Shown here one piece after another: positions 21,826 to 30,712 of a stretch of DNA of 61,152 nt (position 1 is its first letter; every line of letters begins with the position of its first letter). Made by a program: the position numbers and the translations under genes. Source of the stretch: Streptomyces sp. NRRL S-31 (GTDB lineage Bacteria > Actinomycetota > Actinomycetes > Streptomycetales > Streptomycetaceae); NCBI RefSeq assembly GCF_000718775.1, contig NZ_JOCB01000043.1, positions 1-61,152 on the forward strand, given 5' to 3'. The notes beneath the pieces were generated by a model that was not told the DNA's origin, searched no databases, and worked only from the letters and a program-made list of their open reading frames with translations.

Positions 21826-22770
21826 GTGAGCACGATTCCCGAGATCCGTACCCTGCCCGTGCCCGACGGCCTGGAGGGCGAGCGCGTCGACGCCGCCATC
21901 TCCCGCATGTTCGGCTTCTCCCGCACGAAGGCGGCGGAGCTGGCCGCGGCCGGCAAGGTCCAGGTCGACGGCGCGGTGGTCGGCAAGTCCGAGCGGGTGC
22001 GCGGCGGCGCCTGGCTGGAGGTCGAGATGCCGCAGGCGCCCGCGCCGGTGCGGGTGGTCGCCGAGCCGGTCGAGGGCATGGAGATCGTGCACGACGACGA
22101 CGACGTGGTCGTGATCGTCAAGCCGGTCGGCGTGGCCGCGCACCCCTCGCCGGGCTGGTCCGGCCCGACCGTCATCGGCGGTCTCGCCGCCGCCGGGTAC
22201 CGGATCTCCACCTCCGGCGCCGCCGAGCGCCAGGGCATCGTGCACCGGCTGGACGTCGGCACCTCGGGCCTGATGGTGGTCGCCAAGTCGGAGTACGCGT
22301 ACACCTCGCTCAAGCGCCAGTTCAAGGAGCGCACGGTCGACAAGCGCTACCACACGCTGGTCCAGGGCCACCCCGACCCGACGAGCGGCACGATCGACGC
22401 CCCCATCGGCCGCCACCCGAACCACGACTACAAGTGGGCGGTCACGGCCGACGGCAAGCCGTCGGTGACCCACTACGACCTCATCGAGGCATTCCGCGCC
22501 GCCTCCCTGCTGGACGTGAAGCTGGAGACGGGCCGCACCCACCAGATCCGCGTCCACATGTCCGCCCACCGCCACCCGTGCGTCGGCGACCTCACCTACG
22601 GCGCCGACCCGACCCTCGCCAAGCGGCTGCGCCTGACCCGCCAGTGGCTGCACGCCGTGCGCCTCGGCTTCGAACACCCCGGCGACGGCGGCTGGGTGGA
22701 GTTCTCCAGCGACTACCCCGAGGACCTCCGGCAGGCCCTGGAGCAGGTCCGGGAGGAGACGTGGGCGTGA
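21826..22770 (+). CDS. rluD: RluD-type 23S rRNA pseudouridine synthase
   Basis: This enzyme isomerises uridines in 23S rRNA. It has an N-terminal S4 RNA-binding domain (residues 17-75) and an RluA-type catalytic domain with HRLDVGTSG, in which D143 is the catalytic aspartate, and a later GRTHQIRVH motif. GTG 21826 gives 314 residues. A TACTCG element about eight bases upstream of the start suggests a short-leader or leaderless transcript. The gene next to lspA is almost always this family. The exact rRNA target site cannot be assigned from sequence. Confidence 0.92.
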   Translation: MSTIPEIRTLPVPDGLEGERVDAAISRMFGFSRTKAAELAAAGKVQVDGAVVGKSERVRGGAWLEVEMPQAPAPVRVVAEPVEGMEIVHDDDDVVVIVKPVGVAAHPSPGWSGPTVIGGLAAAGYRISTSGAAERQGIVHRLDVGTSGLMVVAKSEYAYTSLKRQFKERTVDKRYHTLVQGHPDPTSGTIDAPIGRHPNHDYKWAVTADGKPSVTHYDLIEAFRAASLLDVKLETGRTHQIRVHMSAHRHPCVGDLTYGADPTLAKRLRLTRQWLHAVRLGFEHPGDGGWVEFSSDYPEDLRQALEQVREETWA

Positions 22771-23234
22771 GCCCGCCCTACACCGTCCGGGTCGCCGAGG
22801 ACCCCGCCGACCGCGAAGCGTGCTTCGCGGTCCGCAAGGAGGTCTTCGTGGCCGAGCAGGGCGTCGCGGAGGACATCGAGTACGACGCCTACGACGCCGT
22901 AGCGGTGCACGTGCTGGCCGTCCGCGCGGACGGGGTGCCGCTGGGCACCGGCCGGCTGCTGCACGGCGCGGCGGCGGTCGCGAAGACCGGCGGGGACCCG
23001 TCGGTCGGTTCGCTGGGTCGGCTCGCCGTCTCGCGGGCGGCGCGCGGGCTCGGTGTAGGCGCGGCCCTGGTGCGCGCCGTCGAGGAGGCGGCCCGCGCAC
23101 GCGGCCTGACGTCGGTGGACCTGCACGCGCAGACCCACGCCCTGGGCTTCTACGAGCGCCTCGGCTACGTGGCGTACGGCCCGGAGTTCCCGGACGCCGG
23201 CATACCGCACCGGGCGATGCGCCGAGCCCTGTAG
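22767..23234 (+). CDS. GNAT-family N-acetyltransferase
   Basis: This 155-residue GNAT protein has the acetyl-CoA loop region [21 protein letters not shown] near residues 89-109 and a C-terminal [13 protein letters not shown] motif. The substrate is unknown; the N-terminal [14 protein letters not shown] segment is typical of the ElaA-like group of small GNATs. Start GTG 22767 overlaps the rluD stop as GTGA; a GTG at 22761 with GGAGG four bases upstream is nearly as good. The stop is followed at once by a hairpin shared with the converging large gene. Confidence 0.88.
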   Translation: MSPPYTVRVAEDPADREACFAVRKEVFVAEQGVAEDIEYDAYDAVAVHVLAVRADGVPLGTGRLLHGAAAVAKTGGDPSVGSLGRLAVSRAARGLGVGAALVRAVEEAARARGLTSVDLHAQTHALGFYERLGYVAYGPEFPDAGIPHRAMRRAL

Positions 23235-23237
23235 ACC

Positions 23238-23264
23238 GCGGCTCACCCGCCCCGGGTGAGCCGC
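23238..23264. terminator. Shared bidirectional terminator overlapping a coding end
   Basis: A perfect 11-bp inverted repeat, GCGGCTCACCC (23238-23248) and GGGTGAGCCGC (23254-23264), has a five-base loop. It starts four bases after the GNAT stop and contains the last codons and stop of the converging protease-NTPase gene, so it could terminate transcripts from both sides. Confidence 0.7.
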
Positions 23265-26200
23265 GCCGAGAGGCGCCGTACCTGTTCGGCCGTGTCCGCG
23301 TCGGTGTCCGGGCGCGCGAGCAGCAGTTCGACGATCTCCTGGCCGTGCCCCTTCGACGGGGCGGCGACGAGGTGCCCCTCGTACTCGCGCAGCCACCTCA
23401 GCGCGTAGTCCCTGGCCTGACGCGCGTGCGCCTCCGAGAGCCGCTCCACCGCGAGCAGCGACCTCAGCACCAGCCGGGACTTGAACTGCGGCATGTTCCG
23501 TCCCAGCCAGTCGAGGGACCAGCCGGCCACGGTGGTGAGCAGGTCGTCCGGGACGTCCCGGGCGCGGAGCAGGGCGTCGAGGTAGAAGCAGGTCTCGAAG
23601 GCGGTCGGGTCCCGGCCCGTCCAGCGGTAGGCGAGTTCGACCGAGGCCGCCGAGACATGGCCGGGGATCTCCGCCCGGCACAGCACGGCCTTCAGCAGCC
23701 GGGGGGCACCCGTCTCGCCGGGGTGCTCGTCGCTCCAGCGCAGCGCGCGGGAGGCGACGGGCACCAGCTGGGACGGTGTGAGGTCCGGGCGGTCGAGCAG
23801 GGGCTCCAGGACGGCCTGGGTCTCCCGGCCGCCGCGTTCGGCTTCCAGCCACGTCAGCGAGTGCCCGACCAGGACCGCGAGGTCCTCGGGCGTCAGCCAT
23901 GACGAGGCGTTCAACGGGGCCAGGACGGTCACCGCGTGCTCGGTCCCGCCGTACGTCTCCAGCCAGTCCAGCGCGGTGCGCACGACCGCGCGCTGCTCGG
24001 CCGGCGCCAGGTCGTGGCGGCCGAGCAGCTTCTTGAGCACGTACTGGGCGTCGCTCAGGCCGGCATGGCGGCGCAGCCACTGCCGGGCGTGCGCCAGCGC
24101 CGTGCGCAGCCGGTCCGGGTCGAGGTCCCGCCGGTCGAGCATGCCGGACAGCACGGTGCTGGACTGGGGGGCCGCCACGTGCTGCCTGAGCCACCGGTCG
24201 GCCGTGGCGAAGGAGCGGTCCAGGACCGTGCCGGTGAGCCGCTGCCGGCTGAGCAGCAGACCGAGGTGCCAGGCGCTGTCCAGGCTGTCGATGTGGGACT
24301 CCGTCCAGTCCAGGACGGCGGCGACGGTCGACTCGAACGCGTCCTGCGTCAGCTGCCGTCGGCTGAACAGAGCCCTGACCAGTTCGAACGGGGGCAGCTC
24401 GGTGCTCCGCACGAGCTGGTCGAGGGCCTCGGCGATCGAGTTCGCGGCCTGCGCCGCCGTGGCGGCCCTCACCCGGGCCGCGTGCACGGCGGTGTTCCGC
24501 GGGCTGTCGGGGTTCGCCGCCAGCCAGTCGGAGCCGGCCGCCTCGACGCGGGCCCGCTGTTCGGCGGTGAGGTCCGCCAGGCCCAGCAGTTCGATGAGGA
24601 GGGTGGCCGCCACGGGGTGTTCCCGGTGCGTGTGCGCCCAGTCGGCGGCGAGCGCCAGGACGGCGTGCCGGTCGGCCCCGGCCGGCTCCTCGCGGCGCAG
24701 CAGGGCGCGCACCGTCCGCTCCGACCAGTGGTTGTCGACGTGCTCGCGCGCCCAGGGCAGCGCCCGGGCGACGGCCTGCCCGGTCTCGGCCGGCTCCAGG
24801 TCGCCGCGGAAGAGCAGGCTGCCGAGGATGCGGCCCGACATCGGCACCTCGCCCGGATGGCGGTCGAGCCACGCGGAGGACAGCACGAAGGCGTGCCGCA
24901 CCTGCTCGCCGGCCAGGTCCCGTCTGAGGAGCAGCTGGAACAGGACGACGCCCGCCACCGGCTCGGTGACGTTCCGCGCCAGCCAGGCGATGGCCCGGGA
25001 GTGGGCGACGGGGACGAACTCCGCGGGCAGGTCGGCCCGGGACAGCAGCGCGGCGAGCACGAAGCCGGTGCCGGTGTCGGACGGGTGGTGGTCGAGCCAG
25101 ACCACGGCCGAGGCGCACGACAGGGTCAGCACGTCGTAGGGCAGGTGCTGCCGCTCCAGCAGGGCACGGACGACATGGCTGGCCGACGGGCCGGTCCCGT
25201 GCGCCGCGAGCCAGGAGAGCGCGGCCGACACGTGTCCCGCGCCCTGCTCCTCGGTGCCGTCGCGCTGCTGTCCCAGCAGGTTGACCAGGACGAAGCTGTT
25301 CTCCTCGTCGTCCGGCCGGCCGGCGAGACGCCGCTCGGCGTACCGCGTCGCCATGGCGCGTTCGTCCGCGGTGAGCGGGTCGCGGGTGAGCAGGAAGTTG
25401 ATGATGCGGTCCGCGTTGTGCTCCAGCGCGTGCACCCGCAGCCATGTGTCGGCGTAGGCCACGATCCGCCGGATCTCGCCGGGCGTCAGATCGGGCCTCT
25501 CCAGCACGGTGCGGATGAAGAAGTCCGCGGCCGTGTCCAGCGCGTGGTGCGCCAGCCACTCGTCGGCGAGCCGGACGGCGCTCTCCCGCTCGCCGTCGGT
25601 CAGGTCGTGCCGGCCGAGCAGCACTTCGAGCACGTACGTCCAGTTGGCCTCGACCGGCTGCGCCCGTATCCAGGTGACGCAGGTCCGCACCGCACCGCGC
25701 AGCTCGGTGCCGCTGAGGTCGTCGCGCGCCAGCAGCCTGCTGACGACGTGACTGGCCTCTTGCAGGAGGCCGTGCGTGCCGAGCCACTCCTCGGCCCGCC
25801 GGAAGGTCCGCCGCCGTACGTCCGCGGGGAGGTCGTCGCGGGTGAGCAGCTTGGCGATCACATGGCAGGCCTCCGCCCCGGTGCCGTGTTCGCCGAGCCA
25901 CAGTTCGGCGGCCCGGACCGCCTTGCGCGCGTCCAGGCGCAGCCCCGGGTGCTCCAGGAGGGGCGCGAGCACGTACGTCGCCTCCCGCTTGCCGCCGTGC
26001 CGGCCGAGCCACCGGACGGCGGCGGCGACGATCCGCTGCTCCTGGTGCCCGCTCAGGTCCCTGCGGACCAGCATCCGGGCGAACAGGTGACTCGCCTCGG
26101 CGAGGGCGTAGTTCTCCGCCAGCCAGGTCACGGTCGTCCGCACGATGTCCGGGCGGGCGACCGCGCCGACCTCGTCGCGCTCCAGCAGGATGGACAGCAC

Positions 26201-28411
26201 GAAGCCGCCCTCCCGGCGCCGGCTGTGCAGCTCCAGCCAGCGCAGCGCGGTGGGCACCAGACGCTGGGCGGCGTCGGTCGGCAGGTGCTTCAGACCGCGG
26301 CGCAGGACGTGGCGGGCGTTGACGCTGTCGCCGTACTCCGCCAGCCAGGGGTCGACGATCTCCCGCCAGTGCCGCACCAGGGGGCCGGCCCAGGGCGGGC
26401 CGGAGCAGATCGCGCCCAGCGCGTAGCCGCCGACGTCGGGGTCGCGCTGCATGACCTGGCCGATGGTGGTGGCGTTCGCCGCGAACCAGTCCGCCAGCGC
26501 GCCGCTGACCTCCGCGTCCCGCTGCCGCAGCGCGAGGTCGTCGAGGAGCCGGGCGAGGTTGACGGCGTAGCGGCCGATGGTGCGGGCCTCGGTGAAGCAG
26601 CCGGACAGCAGGTCGTGGGTGCGGGGCCGGTCGAGCCGGGTGCCGTCGGGCAGGATCACCGAATCGGTCAGCTGGTCGCAGACGATGTCGTGCGCGACCT
26701 CCAGGTGGCCGCCCTCGCCCTCCAGCCAGCCGAGGCCGATCAGGGCGTCGACGACGGTGTCGGCCCGCTCCGCGCCGCCGGGCGTCGCGGCCAGCGCGGC
26801 CCGGGCCGCTTCCCGGACCTCGGCCTCCGGCTGCGGGCAGGCCGCCGCGGCGGCAGCGGCGGCGACCAGGTCGTCCGAGGCGTGCACGCCGTCGAGGGGC
26901 GACCGGGGAGGCGGCACGGTGAGCGCGTCCTCGTGCAGCCGGGTGTGCAGCCACTTGGCGAGTTCGCCGCCCTCGCGCATGCCGGCGATGGGGGGCAGGT
27001 CCAGGCCGCGCACCACCCGGCGTTCGATCTCCGAGGCGATGAGCAGGGTGAGGATGGGGCGGTGCCCGCACAGGCGCCGCATCCGGGGCAGGCCGTACGT
27101 GCGCACGGCCGTCCGGGCCAGACTGTCCAGGCCCTTGTCGGCGACGGCCCGCAGGAACTCCTCGTCCTGCCGCAGGTGCACCTCGCCGAAGAAGGACCGC
27201 AGGCGCCCGCGGTGCTGCTGGAGCCAGCCCGGCCGGACCGAGGCCAGGAACACCACGTCGACGTTCTCCTTGCGGGCATCGGGAATCAGGCGGCTGCGGA
27301 CGGCTTCCAGATCGAGCGGTGACTCGCTCTCCTTGTCGGTGATGAACAGGTTCAGGTAGTCGAGCACGACGAGGACGTCCCGGGAGTCGGACAGCACCGC
27401 CTTCGCGATCTCGTCCACCAGGGACGCCGATCCGCCGGGCCTGACGTGCAGCACCCGCCAGTCGCGCGCCAGGGCCCGCCGCCCCACCTCGATGCCGGTG
27501 CGGGTCTTCCCGGTGCCGGCCGCGCCGACGAGCAGCAGACCGGTCTCCTCGCCCTCCAGGATGCGGTCCAGGATCCGGTCGGGGTCGGCGTCGTGCTCGG
27601 CCCCGGGGGAGACGAACGGCAGGTTGTCGGAGATGAGGTTCCGCTTGAAGCCGGTCAGGCCGGCGAGCAGGTCCTTCTGCTCGACCACCGCGGCCAGGGA
27701 GTCCTCCGTGTCGGCCCGCGCGATGTCGACGGGCCTGAGCTTGGTCGCCCTGATGCCGTCGTTCTTCAGCACGGCGGTGAAGTCGGGGTCCTCAAGCGCC
27801 GTGGCGATCGGTTCGGCCTCGACGGTGTTCGTCCCCGTGACGGTCCGGCACTGGTGCTGCACGCCGACCAGGAAGCGCCCCTCCGCGGTGAAGAAGGCGG
27901 CGCCCGACATGCCCTTCCACAGCTCGCTGTCCGGGGACGGGAAACTGGGCGCGTCGGTGATCGCGATGTCCAGCAGGCCGGACTTCAGATTGGAGCCGAG
28001 CCGGAGCACGCCCTCGGGCGCGAAACTGTCCCGTTTGGCCAGGCCCTGCCGCTCCGGGCGCTGGGCGAAGCGGGGAAAACCGCTGGCCAGCACCTGTACC
28101 GTGCCGGGCCACGAGGGCAGTCGGCCGAAGCGGACCACCGGCACGCCGTTCACCGGCTCACGCAGCCGCAGGAGTGCCAGGTCCTGGGTCTTCGAGTGCC
28201 ACGCCACGTCGGCGGGCAGCCGCTCCGCCCGGCCGCCGAGCATGACGTGGATGGTGTACGGCCCGGCGGCGGTCGTCGTCGGCCGCAGCAGGTGCCCGGC
28301 CGTGAGCACCACGCTCCGGCTGATGAGGAACCCCGAGCCGTACTCGGCGTCCTCGCCCTGGCGCACCAGTACTTCCGCGACGCGCGCCCCGTGGTCGTCC
28401 CCGCCCCCCAT
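23243..28411 (-). CDS. Trypsin-like protease / STAND NTPase / helical-repeat giant protein
   Basis: Residues 1-190 form a trypsin-like serine protease with a complete triad: H40 in TAGH, D77 in TQDLALL and S169 in GMSGAA. There is no signal peptide, so it should be cytosolic. Residues 285-520 are a STAND-type P-loop NTPase with Walker A GAAGTGKT (K302), Walker B LVVLDYL (D351), a sensor-like FLASVRPG and a following winged-helix region with EVAHDI. From about residue 685 to 1700 there are about 26 helical repeats of about 37 residues. AGGGA precedes ATG 28411, eight bases after a Trypco2-like gene, so the two form an operon. Trypsin-STAND proteins are predicted conflict or programmed-death sensors (family knowledge). 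The specific function is unknown. Confidence 0.9.
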   Translation of the reverse strand: MGGGDDHGARVAEVLVRQGEDAEYGSGFLISRSVVLTAGHLLRPTTTAAGPYTIHVMLGGRAERLPADVAWHSKTQDLALLRLREPVNGVPVVRFGRLPSWPGTVQVLASGFPRFAQRPERQGLAKRDSFAPEGVLRLGSNLKSGLLDIAITDAPSFPSPDSELWKGMSGAAFFTAEGRFLVGVQHQCRTVTGTNTVEAEPIATALEDPDFTAVLKNDGIRATKLRPVDIARADTEDSLAAVVEQKDLLAGLTGFKRNLISDNLPFVSPGAEHDADPDRILDRILEGEETGLLLVGAAGTGKTRTGIEVGRRALARDWRVLHVRPGGSASLVDEIAKAVLSDSRDVLVVLDYLNLFITDKESESPLDLEAVRSRLIPDARKENVDVVFLASVRPGWLQQHRGRLRSFFGEVHLRQDEEFLRAVADKGLDSLARTAVRTYGLPRMRRLCGHRPILTLLIASEIERRVVRGLDLPPIAGMREGGELAKWLHTRLHEDALTVPPPRSPLDGVHASDDLVAAAAAAAACPQPEAEVREAARAALAATPGGAERADTVVDALIGLGWLEGEGGHLEVAHDIVCDQLTDSVILPDGTRLDRPRTHDLLSGCFTEARTIGRYAVNLARLLDDLALRQRDAEVSGALADWFAANATTIGQVMQRDPDVGGYALGAICSGPPWAGPLVRHWREIVDPWLAEYGDSVNARHVLRRGLKHLPTDAAQRLVPTALRWLELHSRRREGGFVLSILLERDEVGAVARPDIVRTTVTWLAENYALAEASHLFARMLVRRDLSGHQEQRIVAAAVRWLGRHGGKREATYVLAPLLEHPGLRLDARKAVRAAELWLGEHGTGAEACHVIAKLLTRDDLPADVRRRTFRRAEEWLGTHGLLQEASHVVSRLLARDDLSGTELRGAVRTCVTWIRAQPVEANWTYVLEVLLGRHDLTDGERESAVRLADEWLAHHALDTAADFFIRTVLERPDLTPGEIRRIVAYADTWLRVHALEHNADRIINFLLTRDPLTADERAMATRYAERRLAGRPDDEENSFVLVNLLGQQRDGTEEQGAGHVSAALSWLAAHGTGPSASHVVRALLERQHLPYDVLTLSCASAVVWLDHHPSDTGTGFVLAALLSRADLPAEFVPVAHSRAIAWLARNVTEPVAGVVLFQLLLRRDLAGEQVRHAFVLSSAWLDRHPGEVPMSGRILGSLLFRGDLEPAETGQAVARALPWAREHVDNHWSERTVRALLRREEPAGADRHAVLALAADWAHTHREHPVAATLLIELLGLADLTAEQRARVEAAGSDWLAANPDSPRNTAVHAARVRAATAAQAANSIAEALDQLVRSTELPPFELVRALFSRRQLTQDAFESTVAAVLDWTESHIDSLDSAWHLGLLLSRQRLTGTVLDRSFATADRWLRQHVAAPQSSTVLSGMLDRRDLDPDRLRTALAHARQWLRRHAGLSDAQYVLKKLLGRHDLAPAEQRAVVRTALDWLETYGGTEHAVTVLAPLNASSWLTPEDLAVLVGHSLTWLEAERGGRETQAVLEPLLDRPDLTPSQLVPVASRALRWSDEHPGETGAPRLLKAVLCRAEIPGHVSAASVELAYRWTGRDPTAFETCFYLDALLRARDVPDDLLTTVAGWSLDWLGRNMPQFKSRLVLRSLLAVERLSEAHARQARDYALRWLREYEGHLVAAPSKGHGQEIVELLLARPDTDADTAEQVRRLSARLTRGG
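23310..26360 (-). repeat. Tandem helical-repeat array encoded in the protease-NTPase gene
   Basis: About 26 units share the pattern WL-x-x-H, then E-A-x-x-V-L-x-x-L-L-x-R-x-D-L, mean spacing 37-39 residues, beginning near W689. One longer, irregular unit lies around residue 1325. The pattern resembles a TPR- or HEAT-like superhelix that would act as the sensor or ligand-binding arm. Units are diverged rather than identical, so this is not a recent DNA expansion. Confidence 0.8.
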
Positions 28412-28419
28412 GCGCGTCC

Positions 28420-28731
28420 CTAGCCGATCAGGTCGGAGACGTCGTCACCGGTGAGCACCGCGGCCGGCTGCCCGTGCTCGTCGAGGGCCTCGGCGGACAG
28501 GCGCATCCTGACCACATGGGTCCGGGTGTCCTTGGACCCGCCGGTGAAGTCGCCGGACAGCACCCAGAACTTCACCCCGCCCTTGGCCTGCTTGGTCTTC
28601 TCGACGGCGACGTGCAGCTCCAGGTCGACGGAGTCGATCCGGAACCGCACGTCATGGCCGTCGGCCTCGGCGCGGGCGGTCTCGATCTCGGCCCGCAAGG
28701 AGGCGAGAAGGTCGGAGAGTTCGATGTCCAC
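28420..28731 (-). CDS. Trypco2-like small protein, partner of the protease-NTPase
   Basis: This small protein resembles the trypsin-co-occurring domain 2 family: an N-terminal helix (IELSDLLASLRAEIETARAE), then strands (VRFRIDSVDLELHVAVE, GVKFWVLSG) and a C-terminal strand-helix region. The start chosen is GTG 28731, because GGAGG lies five bases upstream (28737-28741) and the conserved domain begins there, giving 103 residues. A TTG at 28806 in the same frame would add 25 disordered residues. It lies eight bases upstream of the large protease-NTPase gene, in the same operon. Trypco domains are known only by association with trypsin-like proteases in predicted conflict systems; activity is unknown. 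Confidence 0.8.
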   Translation of the reverse strand: MDIELSDLLASLRAEIETARAEADGHDVRFRIDSVDLELHVAVEKTKQAKGGVKFWVLSGDFTGGSKDTRTHVVRMRLSAEALDEHGQPAAVLTGDDVSDLIG

Positions 28732-28842
28732 GGGGACCTCCAGGTCGGTGCCGACGGGGGCGGCCGGCGCGACGGCTTCCGCCGGAGCCCGCTGACAGGA
28801 CGTCAATCCTATGCGCGCCGACGGGGGTTGACCTCACCGTCG

Positions 28843-28862
28843 CCACCTGCCCCCTCAGGTGG
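28843..28862. promoter_or_regulatory. Inverted repeat in the divergent promoter gap
   Basis: CCACCTG (28843-28849) and CAGGTGG (28856-28862) form a perfect 7-bp inverted repeat with a six-base spacer, just downstream of the candidate promoter of the Trypco2 operon. It could be an operator or a leader hairpin. Confidence 0.4.
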
Positions 28863-28868
28863 GCGTGC

Positions 28869-28897
28869 AGTGTATGCGAACACGCGGGGCGCACCAA
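28869..28897 (-). promoter_or_regulatory. Candidate promoter of the Trypco2/protease-NTPase operon
   Basis: On the minus strand TTGGTG (28892-28897) and TACACT (28869-28874) are separated by 17 bases, about 140 bases upstream of the GTG start. The match to the housekeeping consensus is moderate. The remaining gap to the divergent antiporter gene shows no other feature. Confidence 0.4.
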
Positions 28898-28976
28898 GCC
28901 GGTCGTGGGGAATCCGCAGGTCGCGGTGGCAGACTGGAGTTCTGCCGTGTGATCGTCAACCCCCGGAGCGCCATCC

Positions 28977-30563
28977 GTGGACCAGCTGGCTCTGTTGTTC
29001 GTACTGCTGCTCGGGGCCCTGGTGAGCGTCCCTGCGGGGGACCGGCTGGGGGTGCCGGCGCCGGTGCTGATGACCCTGTTCGGCGGGGCCCTGGCGGTGG
29101 CCGACTTCGTGCCCAACGTGAACATCCCGCCTGATCTGATCCTGCCGGCGCTGCTGCCTCCGCTGCTCTACGCCGCCGTCCGCCGGACCTCCTGGCGGCA
29201 GTTCGCGGCCAACGTCCGCCCGATCTTCCTGCTGGCCGTCGCCCTGGTCTTCGTGACGACGGTGTGCGTGGCGTTCGTCGCCAACGCGATCGTGCCCGGA
29301 CTGCCGATCGCCGCCGCCGTCGCGCTCGGCGCCCTGATCGCCCCGCCGGACCCGGTCGCCGCGACCAGCGTCGCCGGACAGCTGGGGCTGCCGCGCCGCC
29401 TGGTGTCGATCCTGGAGGGCGAGGGGCTGTTCAACGACGTCACGGCCATCGTCCTTTACCACGTGGCGATCGCCGCCGCCGTGAGCGGCACGTTCTCGCC
29501 CTGGCAGGCCGGACTGGACCTGGTGCTGTCCGCCGTCGTCGCGGTGGCCGTGGGGCTGGCGCTGGGCTGGGGCGCGAACCGGCTGATGGACCTGCTGGGC
29601 GATCCCACCCTCCAGATCGGCATGACGCTGCTGGTGCCGTACGCCTCCTACGTGCTCGCGGAGAAGCTGCACGGCTCAGGGGTGCTCGCCGTGCTCACCA
29701 CGGCGCTCTTCCTCGCCGAGTACGCCACCGGCGCCGACGACGTGATGACCCGGCTCGCCGGGCACACGTTCTGGGACATCATCGACACCCTCGTCACGGG
29801 CGTCGCCTTCGGACTCATCGGTCTGGAACTGCACAACGCCATCCGCACGGCCCAGGGCCGCTGGGGCGAGATGCTCGGCTGGGCCGCCGCCGTGGTGGGC
29901 GTGGTCGTCGTGGTACGGCTGCTGTGGCTGCTGCCGGCGACCTGGCTGACCAAACGGCTGCACGCCCGGCGGGACTACGACGAGGAGATCCCGGTGAGCT
30001 GGCGGGAGACCGTCGTCATGTGGTGGTCCGGGATGCGCGGGGTGGCCTCGGTGGCGCTGGCGCTGGCCGTGCCGCTCAGGACCGAGGACGGCGGCCCGTT
30101 CCCGGACCGGGACGAGATCGTCTTCATCGCCTTCGGGGTGATCGTCGTCACGCTGGTCTTGCAGGGGCTGACGCTGCCCTGGCTGGTGCGGCGGCTCGGG
30201 GTGCGGGCGGACTCCGAGCGGGAGAAGGAGTTCGAGAAGGAACTGGCGGTCCGGGCGGCCAGGGCGGCGAAGCGGCGGCTGCGGGAGATCGAGCAGGTCG
30301 AGGAGTTGCCCGAGGAACTGTCCGAGCAGATGCTGCGGCGCGCGTTCGACATCGGCATCCGGATCAGCCCCGACATGGGCGAGGAGGAGCGGCGGGAGGC
30401 GCAGCACCAGCGCGCCAAGCGGATCAAGCGGGTGCGGCGCATCCAGAACGAGATGCTCAGCGCGGCCCGGCACGAGGTGCTGGCCGCGCGGAGCGAGCCC
30501 GGGGCGGACCCGGAGATCGTGGACCGGGTGCTGCGCCACCTCGACGTGCGCAGCCTGCGGTGA
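28977..30563 (+). CDS. CPA1-family Na+(K+)/H+ antiporter
   Basis: This membrane exchanger has about twelve hydrophobic segments up to residue 405, followed by a charged cytoplasmic tail of about 120 residues. The CPA1 signatures are present: APPDPVA (D125) and EGEGLFND with the N153-D154 pair that binds the ion. The 528-residue length is normal. GTG 28977 has a weak GGAG site upstream. It is divergent from the Trypco2 operon and convergent with the mscS gene. Ion specificity cannot be told from sequence. Confidence 0.92.
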   Translation: MDQLALLFVLLLGALVSVPAGDRLGVPAPVLMTLFGGALAVADFVPNVNIPPDLILPALLPPLLYAAVRRTSWRQFAANVRPIFLLAVALVFVTTVCVAFVANAIVPGLPIAAAVALGALIAPPDPVAATSVAGQLGLPRRLVSILEGEGLFNDVTAIVLYHVAIAAAVSGTFSPWQAGLDLVLSAVVAVAVGLALGWGANRLMDLLGDPTLQIGMTLLVPYASYVLAEKLHGSGVLAVLTTALFLAEYATGADDVMTRLAGHTFWDIIDTLVTGVAFGLIGLELHNAIRTAQGRWGEMLGWAAAVVGVVVVVRLLWLLPATWLTKRLHARRDYDEEIPVSWRETVVMWWSGMRGVASVALALAVPLRTEDGGPFPDRDEIVFIAFGVIVVTLVLQGLTLPWLVRRLGVRADSEREKEFEKELAVRAARAAKRRLREIEQVEELPEELSEQMLRRAFDIGIRISPDMGEEERREAQHQRAKRIKRVRRIQNEMLSAARHEVLAARSEPGADPEIVDRVLRHLDVRSLR

Positions 30564-30565
30564 GC

Positions 30566-30640
30566 GGTACGGCCCTCCCCGGTACGGCCCTCCCCGGTAC
30601 GGCCCTCCCCGGTACGGCCCTTCCTGGTACGGCCCTCGCC
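30566..30640 (+). repeat. Five tandem 15-base repeats after the antiporter gene
   Basis: Five head-to-tail copies of GGTACGGCCCTCCCC start three bases after the antiporter stop; copies 1-3 are identical, copies 4 and 5 have one to three changes, and a decayed sixth copy follows. The unit is a multiple of three. The repeats lie in the 149-base gap between two convergent genes and probably grew by slippage. Confidence 0.9.
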
Positions 30641-30712
30641 GGTGCGGCGGCAGCCCGGACGGGGCCCGGCGGGCGCGGCTCCTCGCCGGTGCCCGCGCCG
30701 GGCCCCGGGCGG

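Noticed and set aside
23936..27322. Open frame of about 1130 codons on the plus strand opposite the protease-NTPase gene
   Set aside because: Low-complexity composition and no start signal; the opposing gene has intact catalytic motifs and regular repeats.
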